From: Xenopus tropicalis
Lineage: Eukaryota > Chordata > Amphibia > Anura > Pipidae
Assembly: GCF_000004195.4 (NCBI RefSeq)
Contig: NC_030681.2
Span: 88,977,681 to 89,041,680, forward strand
DNA length: 64,000 nucleotides
Direction: 5' to 3'
Shown piece after piece: positions 33,512 through 45,140 of the stretch. A program made the translations under genes and the position numbers. Below the pieces are notes generated by a model. That model saw only the letters and a list, made by a program, of their open reading frames with translations, had not been told where the DNA came from and made no database searches. Numbering within the stretch: the stretch's first letter is position 1; each line of letters opens with the position of its first letter.

Positions 33512-34802
33512 GTATCCATTGGCACACCTTTGTATTCATGTAAATCAATGATTGTGGACTGTTTTGTCTCATACCTAATTAAAGGCAAGCTCCACAAATA
33601 TTATATGTTGAGCTGTTTATAAAAAAAATAAGCAGAAAATAACATGACTGTTTCAACTCCTACCCTACATGTTAAAGCTATATATGTATATTACAAATTT
33701 TCTATCAGCAATATAAGTATAACTCATGCTTTACTGCCTAGATAATGAAAAAAAATGCTCAATAATGCTCACAAAAATTGTATATTATCCTTTAAATGCA
33801 GAATGATTACAATCTACACTGCTTTGCATTAAATGAAATCATTTAAATAACCCTTTTTATGTTACAAATGTAAAAATACTGAAAAGTCACAACATTTATA
33901 TTGATTTTTGTCTCATCCTTGTTGTATCTGCTACGCAGTGAAAATCCTATTTCAACACCCACATCTACACAATATCACCTTGCATCTTAATACCCTGTTT
34001 GTATTGTGGGTAGGCATGGCTTAAGTAAATGCAGACAGGGCTTGTGAAATGCTTAGTGAAGTATCCTGCCTGCCTTTTTTTTTATCCTGTCTGATCTTTT
34101 CTGTATTTAATAGCAGCAGAGAAACTGGATAATCCCAGAGCTGCTCAGACACCAAGGCTGCATGTGTGCCTCTTTCTTTCAAAAACAAATATAGACCCAA
34201 ATGCCTACTTGAGCTGCTTTTCTAGTGAAACATCTGTGAAAGAGGAGGAATAGCTCATTCATAAATTTCTTAGAATATCTCTTCCTCGATTTCAGTTAAC
34301 TCCTGAAAGGTACAGCATCCCAAATTAACACAGAAGAGGGTCTGTGCGGGAAACCCACCCCGCCATCTGGCTGTTTTGCATGAAATGGTTGACAGGGGGC
34401 ACTCTTGTCACACTGCTGAATGCAATGCACCCCAGGGCAAGAAGCCAGATAGATTTCATGCTATAGCTTGGCTCTGTCAGAACCGTGCAAGGGGGACTGC
34501 AAATGATCATCCATAATTAATGATCTATTCCCTTTCCGGAGATTAAAGTGATAAGACACCAGCTTTCTACGCAAGCAAATTGGAGAACTGTGAACTTTAA
34601 CAAAAGTGCCAAAAAGTCAGGCACAGGGTAAGTGCAAGGTGCTATTGTGCCCGCATGTACATCTGGGCAGTATTTTGGCAGGCAACCAAGTTTAGTGAGC
34701 AGTAAACCTATGCAAAACACATACAGACAACCTGTTCCTCCTTTACATATTGGAAGCTTTAGCAGGTCAAAGGAAACATGACACTTCTCACTTGTCAGCA
34801 GC
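33512..34802. other. Unique-looking sequence upstream of tent5a
   Basis: No repeat family was recognised from about 34060 to 34740, in contrast to the rest of the window. The stretch has mixed composition and includes a CCATAATTAATGATC homeodomain-like core at 34511-34525. It could hold conserved regulatory DNA, but that is a guess from the absence of repeats. Confidence 0.35.
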
Positions 34803-34960
34803 CAGGGCCGGAGCTACAGCAAAGGGGCCCCTGGTACGGAAGGAAATCTGGGGTGGATGTTCCATAAATCATGGCTCTCCAATCTGCAGCAGCTGTTGTT
34901 GAACTATACCCTACAACCCCGCCAGTCTTCGGCTAACAACGGGATGCCTGGGGTGGGGAA
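34803..34960. repeat. Interspersed repeat fragment
   Basis: CAGGGCCGGAGCTACAGCAA and AGCAGCTGTTGTTGAACTA are words of common frog repeats. Termini not resolved. Confidence 0.4.
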
Positions 34961-35900
34961 GATTGCAGGTTTCAGTATATACTGAATTTATAAATGAAAT
35001 GACTGTACAATAATAATACATCCATCGTAACTATATCGAACCCACCCCCCGCAAAAAGGAAAGCACTGGGAACTCCGCAGCGTCCGGATACAGGCATTCT
35101 TTCTATACTACCCTAACACCGTTTCTGTCATATACATTAGTCAGGTTAAATCATGGCCCCTGTTTATAGCTCTAATAAAACAAACGCTCCCACGAACCCA
35201 CCGCTCCATTGCCTACGCACAGGGAAGAAAGCGAGTGACTCCGACCCCAGTCCCTTCTGGATCGCTCTCGCCTGTCACGGCTTGTGAGTCACATTTGCGT
35301 AATCGCATTCTGATTGGACGCCGCTGATTGCCAATCACTTTTTTTCTGGAATATCCCCGAGTGCGCTGGAAAGTTGCAGGCGTCTACCCGATGTTATAAC
35401 TAAAATATGGGAGAAGCTCTGGGTACAAAGCACCGGCCCAAGAAGGGTCGCCCCTATTTTCCTGAATGAGTGGGAGACGGGGGTTGGCGCTCTTGGGCGA
35501 GGAAAGAAAGACGACACAGACTTCCATGCCTGCACTAATTCCCTTAGCCTGCAGTAACTCAGCTGTTGAGCTACAAATACCCAAGGGGCGCCAAGCAGCA
35601 CCTAAGTGTAGTAAAATAAGAGCTGGTAACCCACGAAGCACGGCACCACTATCATGCTATGCGTTCGCTCAATTTTCCTATAGCCAATACCTAAAATGTT
35701 TTTCTGCCCTGTAGCCACGCTGCGCCGCAGTGTTTTACTCGAAGCCAGCAGCCTAAAATGTTTCATAGCAGCTCTGACTACAGCTCCCGGCCTCCCTCCA
35801 TCGCTTGCGGGTTGCCGTTCCACACAAGCTGACTTTAGGCGCTACGAGCTGGAAAACCAGTCTGCGAAGGAGAGCTGTCCGGGCACACAACTCCGCTGAA

Positions 35901-35993
35901 AGGCGGGGCGTGTATGAGGGGGCGGGGCCGGGTGACTCACTCACAGACACAGAGCTCCTGTCTATAAAATAGAGAGAGGCAAAAAAGCGCAGG
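35901..35993 (+). promoter_or_regulatory. tent5a: tent5a core promoter with GC boxes, AP-1 site and TATA box
   Basis: In order: AGGCGGGGCG (35901-35910), GGGGCGGGGCC (about 35919-35929), TGACTCA (35933-35939) and TATAAAAT (35963-35970). The start of transcription should lie about 30 bases after the TATA, near 35993. The distance to the ATG leaves a leader of about 215 bases in the same exon. The start site is predicted from the TATA position only. Confidence 0.72.
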
Positions 35994-36047
35994 CAGAGTT
36001 GGTGATATAGTGTAATAGAGCGGAGCTGCAGAAGGAGCGTTCTGTAC

Positions 36048-36101
36048 ATGGCATTGGGAGTAGGAAGTAACGCTAAGGAAAGACGTTGCGCAGCTGTTTG
36101 A
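36048..36101 (+). promoter_or_regulatory. Upstream ORF in the tent5a leader, 17 codons
   Basis: ATG at 36048 opens a short frame that ends with TGA at 36099-36101, 106 bases before the tent5a ATG and not overlapping it. Its context has G at +4 but T at -3, so it is moderate to weak. If the predicted start site is right, this is the first ATG on the mRNA and could damp translation of the main frame. The encoded peptide is not recognised. Confidence 0.5.
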
Positions 36102-36207
36102 TCCCAGCATAATACTGTGGCTTTAGGAGCTATTTCTATCCCCGGTTTAGAGAGACCCACTTGGCCACAAACTGCCTCTCTGCGATTTAGGAAAGGAGGA
36201 AGGAACC

Positions 36208-36636
36208 ATGGCAGATGATGAGCATTCCAACCCGAGCGGAATATGCACGGGCAGCTGCGACAGCGCCAACTGCAATGTTCTAAGCTGGGAACAAGTGCAG
36301 CGACTGGACGCTATCCTTACCGAAACTATTCCCATCCACGGCCGGGGTAACTTCCCTACCCTGGAGATGAAGCCCAGTCAGATCGTGAAGGTGGTGCGGA
36401 GCCGCCTGGAGGAGAAGGGGATTAGGGTCAGGGACGTTAGACTGAACGGTTCGGCGGCCAGTCATATTCTGCATGAGGATAGCGGCTTGGGCTATAAAGA
36501 CCTAGACCTCATCTTCTGCACCGACCTCAGAGGGGAGGCCGAGTTCCAGACTGTCAAGGATGTGGTGCTGGACTGCTTGCTGGACTTCTTACCTGAAGGG
36601 GTTAACAAAGAGAAGATCACGCCCCTCACCCTCAAG
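36208..36636 (+). CDS. tent5a: tent5a (FAM46A) coding exon 1, residues 1-143
   Basis: First coding exon of terminal nucleotidyltransferase 5A, a non-canonical poly(A) polymerase that lengthens the tails of selected mRNAs. In mammals it is linked to collagen and other secreted-protein mRNAs in bone-forming cells. The family landmarks are [11 protein letters not shown] (residues 24-34), [14 protein letters not shown] (41-54) and the nucleotidyltransferase signature [10 protein letters not shown] (79-88, with Gly81-Ser82). KDLDLIF (97-103) carries the metal-binding pair Asp98 and Asp100. The ATG sits in a strong ACCATGG context. The upstream in-frame TAG at 36148-36150 rules out a longer start in this exon, although human TENT5A has a longer N-terminus. 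The exon ends CTCAAG|GTATAA, a phase-0 donor at 36637, exactly where the family splits before EAYVQKM. Confidence 0.96.
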
Positions 36637-36788
36637 GTATAAAAAGTATTTTGTGCAGACCCAGGCATCTTCTATCTGCGGGATCGGTGGGGGTTATATA
36701 TTAAAGGGCAATATCCCCAGTTTCTAATTAGGATTTTACTTTCTTGCCTAAAAAAGCACATGTAATTCGCTTGTATTAGTTATTTATG

Positions 36789-39604
36789 TGAATTTAAATG
36801 GGTATAGTGAATTTAAATGGGTATACACTTTTTAGGAGGGACAGAGAGATTAAAAAGGGTGGAGGGGTTTGTCTTTACGTAAAGTCAGACTTAAAGCCAT
36901 GTAATAAAGACATTACCAATGAAAACGTCGAATCTCTTTGGGTAGAAATTTCAGTAGGGCTGAAGGTCACAAAGAAAATGATCATTGGTGTATGTTATAA
37001 ACCACCCCGTATAGATGAGGGGGATGAGGCCCAGCTATTGTTGCAAATGGAGGAGGCTTCAAAACTGGGTCAAGTTGTTGTTATGGGGGACTTTAATTAT
37101 CCGGACATTGACTGGAGTAATGGGGTGGCTAAGTCAGAAAAAGCTAGTAGGTTTGTAAATATGCTAAATGACAACTTTTTATTTCAGGCAGTTCAAGAAC
37201 CCACTAGGAATGACGCTATTTTGGACCTGGTGATTTCTAATAATAATGAACTTATCTCTAACATTTGTGTGGGTGAGCATTTGGGGAACAGTGATCACAA
37301 CATGGTCTCCTTTGAGATAATGCTGCAGAGACAGCGCTATAAGGGAGTAACTAAAACACTCAATTTTAGACGTGCAGACTTTGCCAGTATAAGGGCATCT
37401 CTGCAATGTGTCAACTGGGAAAGGCTTTTCATGGGGTTAGACACAGAAGGAAAATGGAACATCTTTAAAACATTGCTTTGTAGGTATACGCAACAGTATA
37501 TCCCCCTAGTAAGCAAGGAGAGGCATCGCAAAGCAAAACCTTTATGGCTGAATAAAAGTGTTATTGTCGAGGTTGGTAAGAAAAAACGTGCTTTTAGGGC
37601 ATTCAAGTTAGCTGGGACAGCAGAAACTTTCATCAGGTACAAGGAAGCAAATAAAGCATGCAAAAAAGCTATCAGGCAAGCTAAAATAGAGATGGAAAGG
37701 GATATTGCTGCTAGGAGTAAAAAGAATCCAAAATTATTTTTTAATTATGTGAATAGTAAAAAAATGAAGCAAGAAGGGGTGGGAACTTTATTATCACGGG
37801 GGGGTACGTTGGTTGATGAAAACGGGGAAAAAGCTGAAATTTTGAACTCTTATTTTTCATCTGTCTATACATCTGAGGAGCCAGATAATGAAGGCTTCCC
37901 TTGTAATATGCCCAGTTCTAGTAATTTAGCTACTGACGCATGGGTCACTCGGGAGGAAATTCAAAAGAGACTTGAACATGTAAAGGTAAACAAAGGTCCA
38001 GGGCCGGATGGGATTCATCCCAGGGTATTAAATGAGCTGAGCGCTGTGATTGCCAAACCTCTTCACTTAATTTTTCAGGATTCATTGAGGTCTGGCATGG
38101 TGCCAAGAGACTGGCGGATTGCTAATGTGGTGCCGTTATTTAAAAAGGGATCCCGTTCTCAGCCTGAAAACTATAGGCCTGTTAGTCTGACATCAGTAGT
38201 AGGAAAACTTTTGGAAGGGGTAATAAGGGATAGGGTACTTGAATACATTGCAGTTCACAATACTATTAGTTTGTGCCAGCATGGTTTTATGCGTAACAGA
38301 TCTTGCCAGACTAATTTAGTTGCCTTTTATGAGGAGGTGAGTAGGAACCTTGATGCTGGAATGGCAGTTGATGTCATCTACTTGGACTTTGCTAAAGCGT
38401 TTGATACAGTACCTCACAGAAGGTTAATGATCAAATTAAGGAATATTGGCCTAGAACATAATATTTGTAATTGGATAGAGAACTGGCTGAAGGATAGAGT
38501 ACAAAGAGTGGTTGTAAATGGAACATTTTCTAATTGGACCAGTGTGGTTAGTGGAGTACCGCAGGGGTCAGTCCTTGGGCCTTTGCTGTTTAACTTGTTT
38601 ATTAATGACCTGGAGGTGGGCATAGACAGTATTGTTTCTATTTTTGCTGATGACACTAAATTGTGCAAAACTATAAGTTCCATGCAGGATGCTGCCGCTT
38701 TGCAGAGCGATTTGACAAAATTAGATAACTGGGCAGCAAACTGGAAAATGAGGTTCAATGTTGATAAGTGCAAAGTTATGCACTTTGGTAGAAATAATAT
38801 AAACGCAAACTATCTACTGAATGGTAGTGTGTTGGGGGTTTCCTTAATGGAGAAGGATCTAGGGGTTTTTGTTGATAACAAGTTGTCTAATTCCAGGCAG
38901 TGTCATTCTGTGGCTACTAAAGCAAATAAAGTGCTGTCTTGTATAAAAAAGGGCATTGACTCAAGGGATGAGAACATAATTTTGCCCCTTTATAGGTCCC
39001 TGGTAAGGCCTCACCTTGAGTATGCAGTGCAGTTTTGGGCTCCAGTCCTTAAGAAGGATATTAATGAGCTGGAGAGAGTGCAGAGACGTGCAACTAAACT
39101 GGTTAAGGGGATGGAAGATTTAAACTATGAGGTTAGACTGTCGAGGTTGGGGTTGTTTTCTCTGGAAAAGAGGCGCTTGCGAGGGGACATGATTACTCTG
39201 TACAAGTACATTAGAGGGGATTATAGGCAGTTGGGGGATGTTCTTTTTTCCCATAAAAACAATCAACGCACCAGAGGTCACCCCTTTAGATTAGAGGAAC
39301 GGAGCTTCCATTTGAAGCAGCGTAGGTGGTTTTTCACGGTGAGGGCAGTGAGGTTATGGAATGCCCTTCCTAGTGATGTGGTAATGGCAGATTCTGTTAA
39401 TGCCTTTAAGAGGGGCCTGGATGAGTTCTTGATCAATCAGAATATCCAAGGCTATTGTGATACTAATATCTACAGTTAGTACTAGTGGTTGTATTTATAG
39501 TTTATGTATGTGAGTATAGATTGGTAGGTGTGGGTTAGGTGTGCTGGGTTTACTTGGATGGGTTGAACTTGATGGACACAGGTCTTTTTTCAACCCTATG
39601 TAAC
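36789..39604 (+). mobile_element. CR1 retrotransposon, 5'-truncated, sense to tent5a
   Basis: The element carries an uninterrupted pol frame and a short 3' UTR ending GTTGAACTTGATGGACACAG...CAACCCTATGTAAC, the repeat-type tail of CR1. Possible 8-bp target duplication TATTTATG at 36781-36788 and 39605-39612. At the 5' junction a 19-bp unit is present twice in tandem (36789-36807 and 36808-36826, differing only in the last base), which looks like junction filler made during insertion. The start of a full-length CR1, including any ORF1 and the first part of the endonuclease, is missing. The copy at 5000-5933 is a close relative. Confidence 0.9.
36798..39479 (+). CDS. CR1 pol (endonuclease remnant, reverse transcriptase), 893 codons open
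   Basis: Retrotransposon protein, not a host gene. The AP-type endonuclease lacks its N-terminal part, including the region of the catalytic Glu, but keeps GDFNYPDIDW (about residues 97-106) and SDHNMV (about 164-169). The reverse transcriptase follows: KGPGPDGIHPRVL, ENYRPVSLTSVVGKLLE, motif A LDFAKAFDTVPH (about 528-539), motif B GVPQGSVLGPLLFNLFINDL, and motif C IFADD with the Asp pair at 618-619. The C-terminal CR1 region runs from LGVFVDNKL through RPHLEYAVQFW to NIQGYCDTNIYS. No stop or frameshift lies between the first ATG and 39479. That ATG lies in the duplicated 5' junction and is not the native CR1 start. The missing 5' end makes autonomous retrotransposition implausible. Confidence 0.9.
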   Translation: MGIVNLNGYTLFRRDREIKKGGGVCLYVKSDLKPCNKDITNENVESLWVEISVGLKVTKKMIIGVCYKPPRIDEGDEAQLLLQMEEASKLGQVVVMGDFNYPDIDWSNGVAKSEKASRFVNMLNDNFLFQAVQEPTRNDAILDLVISNNNELISNICVGEHLGNSDHNMVSFEIMLQRQRYKGVTKTLNFRRADFASIRASLQCVNWERLFMGLDTEGKWNIFKTLLCRYTQQYIPLVSKERHRKAKPLWLNKSVIVEVGKKKRAFRAFKLAGTAETFIRYKEANKACKKAIRQAKIEMERDIAARSKKNPKLFFNYVNSKKMKQEGVGTLLSRGGTLVDENGEKAEILNSYFSSVYTSEEPDNEGFPCNMPSSSNLATDAWVTREEIQKRLEHVKVNKGPGPDGIHPRVLNELSAVIAKPLHLIFQDSLRSGMVPRDWRIANVVPLFKKGSRSQPENYRPVSLTSVVGKLLEGVIRDRVLEYIAVHNTISLCQHGFMRNRSCQTNLVAFYEEVSRNLDAGMAVDVIYLDFAKAFDTVPHRRLMIKLRNIGLEHNICNWIENWLKDRVQRVVVNGTFSNWTSVVSGVPQGSVLGPLLFNLFINDLEVGIDSIVSIFADDTKLCKTISSMQDAAALQSDLTKLDNWAANWKMRFNVDKCKVMHFGRNNINANYLLNGSVLGVSLMEKDLGVFVDNKLSNSRQCHSVATKANKVLSCIKKGIDSRDENIILPLYRSLVRPHLEYAVQFWAPVLKKDINELERVQRRATKLVKGMEDLNYEVRLSRLGLFSLEKRRLRGDMITLYKYIRGDYRQLGDVLFSHKNNQRTRGHPFRLEERSFHLKQRRWFFTVRAVRLWNALPSDVVMADSVNAFKRGLDEFLINQNIQGYCDTNIYS

Positions 39605-40324
39605 TATTTATGGGAGCTGCCACACTGCTGCTGCGTCTTCTGAGGCAAAATGAAATCTTCACCATTGGCATTAAGGAAAGCAGTGCACCACCAAGCTGTC
39701 AGCCTGTCGCAGAAAGGGTAGAATGACTGCTAGGATTCACAATAAACTTGTAACCTAAGCATTCCTCAGGCTTGGCACTACTCTTGTTTTGTCTGACAAT
39801 AAGCACCACTGCTGTCCTGTCCCAAAGCTTAGTGGTCACTATATAATGGTCACTTAACAAAAGAGCCCCAGAAAGAAATATGCCCTATGCGTGTCCTAAT
39901 TGCTGTACGCCTGCTGTTTCTCATGCATCTGTTGCATTGTACCATCAGCTGGGGGGCTACAGTTTACATATACAGACGCCATATTTTCTCAGAGAAGAGT
40001 ATAGCTTATAGAAGAGGGAGGGACATTTTCTTATAGTAAAATTATGGCTGAGGAAAAAAACTGCCTAAAATTAGTCATCATCTTTTGCCATAGCTTCATT
40101 GCACTCCTGCTATGCACTTTAATTAATCTGCATGCAGCCAGAGGGCCCTGTGGGATAGCACCTAAGCAAAGCTCTACTACACTAAAGAGGACTTTACCCT
40201 CTCAGTGCCAAGAAGGTCCGGGGCAACTTTTATAGTGCACAAGTTAAAAGGGTTTTTTAGGTTACTTATATTATTTAACCTGCAGTGATAGTGATTGTGG
40301 CTTTCTGTATTGAGAACACTTTAG

Positions 40325-41362
<1,038 letters not shown>

Positions 41363-44300
41363 GACAGAGTAAACGGTTATTAGGAGGAAAATGTTTCTTA
41401 CACTTACAAAAAGGGGGAAACCGAGTTATTACAATGGGGTGCTATTTTGTGCAGTCATAATCTGCCCTAGGTTTGAATCTTTGTGAAGCTTGTGGTTCAT
41501 GTGGTATACATGAGTGCAAGGCCTAAGCTAGAAGATTGTAATTGGGTTAAGCCCAAGAGCACAAGCAGCCTATTATGTTAGTGATCACCTCCCTTATTGC
41601 TTAAGGGATCAAATGGTGAACAAAAGTACAGGCTGGCAGTCCAGCTCTGTTAATATTTGAATTCAAAAAGGTTGATTAAGTTTCATGAAACTTATGCAAG
41701 GAAGTAAAAATTCTGACCGAAGGATTATTTTTGGATTTGAAACAAGTACCCTCTAAAAAACAAAGAATAACTGTTTGGTTGCAGGCAACCCCTATCCAGG
41801 GAGAATGGCACAGTTGCAAGAAATGATAAAACAAAATTGTGAATACATCATTCATATTTCATAGATGTGAATGTGAAAGAGTTTAGTGGTAGAAAAGAGA
41901 TTGCTTGGACCAAAGATTTCTTAAAGATATATACCCTAGTCAACTGATAGAGAAGAGCATATGTGTGTACTTGTTACCTTACTGTATCAAAGTGCCTGTT
42001 GCCTTCATAAAATTAGGAAAATATTAGTTTTTTGATAACATCATTGACACATCTATTTTAGGTATACTAGGTAAGATAACATTTTACATTTGTGAAGCAG
42101 TGAAGTGAATGCCCTATTTTCCTTGGCAAATATTATATATAATATTATAAATATTATATATATTTATATAAAGAAGTTGCAGAGAGTAGATGTGTGATTA
42201 ACATGGACACTCACAAGGATATATCAAATATGATTCAGCTAAATGTAGCATTTAGGAAGAGTTCATAAATACATGGGTTAGAACATTTGTACAGTACAAG
42301 CCCTGCAAATATTTCCTTGTCCACACCTGGCTATTATGTTTAATAAACCTTAAATGTTAAATCACCAGTGAAAAAGCAACCTAGATGAGTCATTTACTTA
42401 TTTATGCAAATCAAACAAATGCAGTTGTCTAACCAGCTGTAGGTTTCACATTTTATTCTATCTGCCTTTGGATATAATTTAAGCACACTGATGTTGTGGC
42501 TATAAAACTAAACACAGTTATATAAATTAAAAAAAACCAAAAACTTTTGAAATCCAAGTTGCACCAGTAGAAATGAAAGTGGATCTGAACACAGTTAGGT
42601 TTCTTGTTGAATGCTCAATGTATTAGTGCAATGTTGGACCACTAGGGGTATTTAATTGAATTTAAACTTTGACTTGTGTGGCTATTTTCTTTCAGCATTT
42701 GTTGTCTTTATGAAATTACCAAATATTTTTACACTAGATGTTAAATCTGTGTTTACAGTGCTAGTACTGTACCTTCAGTTAATTCTTTTGCTATCTTTAT
42801 CTTTGTTATAGCCAAGAAACTGTTTTAAAGCTGCATTAATGTTTTCCACTAATGTTCCACTTTTGGTGTGATTACATTTTTCTCATGTGTTTATTATGAA
42901 GATTTACTAGACTCCTGTCAACAAAACTCCATTGTCAGATTGCACACCAAAATGTAACAACCAAATGTACTGTTGTAGTGAACCCAGGGTGTAAAATAAT
43001 GAAACTGTGTTTAGTCCTTTTTGCATATGTCGTTTAGTTTTGGCCTGCTGCATTAATCGGATGTGATGGGGCATACCTATAATTAGTTGGGTTGTATTGT
43101 TTCTGGACAAGGATTCAATTTAGAATTATTCAGACAGTTGTGCCAAGTACCCACTTGTAGTCACAAATGAAATGACACAACACCTAGACAGCTTTAAAGA
43201 AAGAATTTTGAACATGTGCAGTCTTCACTTTCATTTGCCTGTAAACTTTAATTATAAACATAGTATTCTGTTTGCATAAGCTCCAAACCCATTGATTGTC
43301 ATAGGATTAACCAATACTTTATGTGTATTTAAGTGATATTTTAAGGCCTAATGGGGCTGCTTGCATTGCTTTTAGTTGGTGTAAAGATATTAAAATCATG
43401 ATTCCTCACCTCCTGATAACAATATAGTGAGGTATAGTTTTATTAGGTGAAAAATAAACTTAGTATACTTCGTAATTTTGACATAATATTTCATGCATTT
43501 TTTGTCTCTGGTGAAATACTCAAAAGGATTCTAATTCCCAGAGCCCCCAAATCTGAGTCCCCCTCACCTCCCCACTCCCACATATTTAGATCAAATGTCT
43601 GCCTTCTTCTTTCTTGTATCTCTCAAGATTATTTTAGCAGGAACCTGATTTGTTTACTGTAGCACCATTCCTGTGAAATGTGCAGGATCTGTTAAAGCTA
43701 TTGCACTGCCACTCTCTGTTTACATGGAAATTTCTGGCTTTTTCTGTGACTGCTCCTGTCTATTTTATGTTTGGTCAGTGGAGAGCCTTCCTTGATTAAT
43801 TGTTAGGAGGAAAGGTTTGGTTCCCATGGCTCAGTCCTCAGACAGTAAATCATAATTGAGATGTGCTTGTCTAATTCTGAACAGTATCCATAGATATTCA
43901 CAGGGCTTATGTGTTGAATTGAAAGGGATGGCTGGGGAAATAGGATCAGCTGGTGATGGGGTATAGCCAATCTTACCACAACTATTTGCATTGCATAAAT
44001 AAATCATTTCTTAAATAAAGGTGTTGGATTATTCTTGCAAACTTAAATTGTATTTTTAGTAAATTATCCAAGCAGATTTTTCTCTGAAATACATATTTTA
44101 CAATTTTCAATAGGATTGCAGCTGTCCTCCTTCTGGAATAGTCATAACAGCTGTGTATCATTTATATTTCATATGCTACAACTAACAAATATTTATATTT
44201 ATAATTGCTAAAAACAAATTTTACATGCCATTCAGACGAGTAGTTATTGGACCTTACATGTCCATCATCTAACTCAGATAGAACTCTGAAACAGCAGAAA

Positions 44301-45140
44301 ACAATGTCCCTTTTCAAATAAATGACTCTAAAGTCAGCTGTTGGATAGTTTGTGTGAAAGATGGATTTATTGCTAATCTGTGTTAAGATAAACCACCTAA
44401 TACAAATGTGATGAAACATCAGATCTCTTTCAAGCCAAACCATTGTATGTTGCTGCACAAAAATGCAAGGAAGTTTAACTCTATGCAGATACAACAAAAA
44501 CAAACACCAATGTCAGAATTTTATTTTTCTTTTTTTCTAAAATATTATTTTGCTTTATACACTGTTGCTTTACATAACATAGAATATTTTATTCAGAGCT
44601 TTAACTGATTCTTGTAAGATGCTTTTGTACATGAACTTTTATTATGCTGTTGTTTGACGGCTTTGCCAATGACAAAAAAAAAATATTTTCTTTAACATTT
44701 CATTGTAGAAAATGTCTTTTAGGTGATTCTGTAAAAGTGAAAAAATGGCTCTTATTTAGACATGTAGCAAGTCTTAAAGTGGCAAAATGACATGTGGGAA
44801 AACATATAGAAAATATATGTATTTCTAATCTGGTTGCTTACAAAATACGATTGTGTAGATTATTTGGAAAGGAATTTAAAAAAAAAAAAGCTTTTTGGGA
44901 GGCTGAATGCAGTTAGTCTCCCTCCTCTCATCATATAAACATTGCCTTCTCAGAGACTCTCTGTTGTAACAAACTGCTTCTTTGAAAAACATTGACCATA
45001 GATCGTCTAGAACAGGCAGGAAACCAGATGATACACATGCTGTTTGCATCCATGCTTGAGGAAAAAGGATTGTGAATTTTGTTTACAGCATCCAATATTT
45101 GGATATTTTTTGTAAATAAAAATGATATTTTTTCTATTCT
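41363..45140 (+). other. tent5a: tent5a 3' untranslated region
   Basis: About 3.8 kb, AT-rich, with no recognised transposon, which fits a retained UTR. AATAAA-type signals occur near 42340 and 44015. The strongest end candidate is AATAAA at 45115-45120, followed within 30 bases by a T-rich and then TC-rich stretch. A Pumilio-type TGTAAATA (45111-45118) overlaps this signal. 42134-42176 is an AT-repeat. The end is a prediction; nearer signals could give a shorter UTR. Confidence 0.7.
45111..45120 (+). terminator. tent5a: Predicted tent5a poly(A) signal overlapping a Pumilio motif
   Basis: TGTAAATAAA combines a UGUANAUA Pumilio-binding word with the AAUAAA hexamer. Cleavage would be expected 10-30 bases later, near 45135-45145. 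Confidence 0.6.

Larger units (their letters stand above)
35210..36640 (+). promoter_or_regulatory. tent5a: CpG-rich region over the tent5a promoter and first coding exon
   Basis: CpG frequency and GC content rise sharply from about 35210 and fall after exon 1. Upstream elements readable here include a TGAGTCA AP-1 site (35285-35291), a TGCGTAAT C/EBP-type word just after it, and two CCAAT boxes, one as ATTGG near 35313-35317 and one as CCAAT near 35331-35335. Extent judged by eye. Confidence 0.7.

Noticed and set aside
35602..36160. Minus-strand frames of 73-135 codons over the CpG-rich region
   Set aside because: High GC lowers stop frequency; no domain, and they run against the tent5a promoter.
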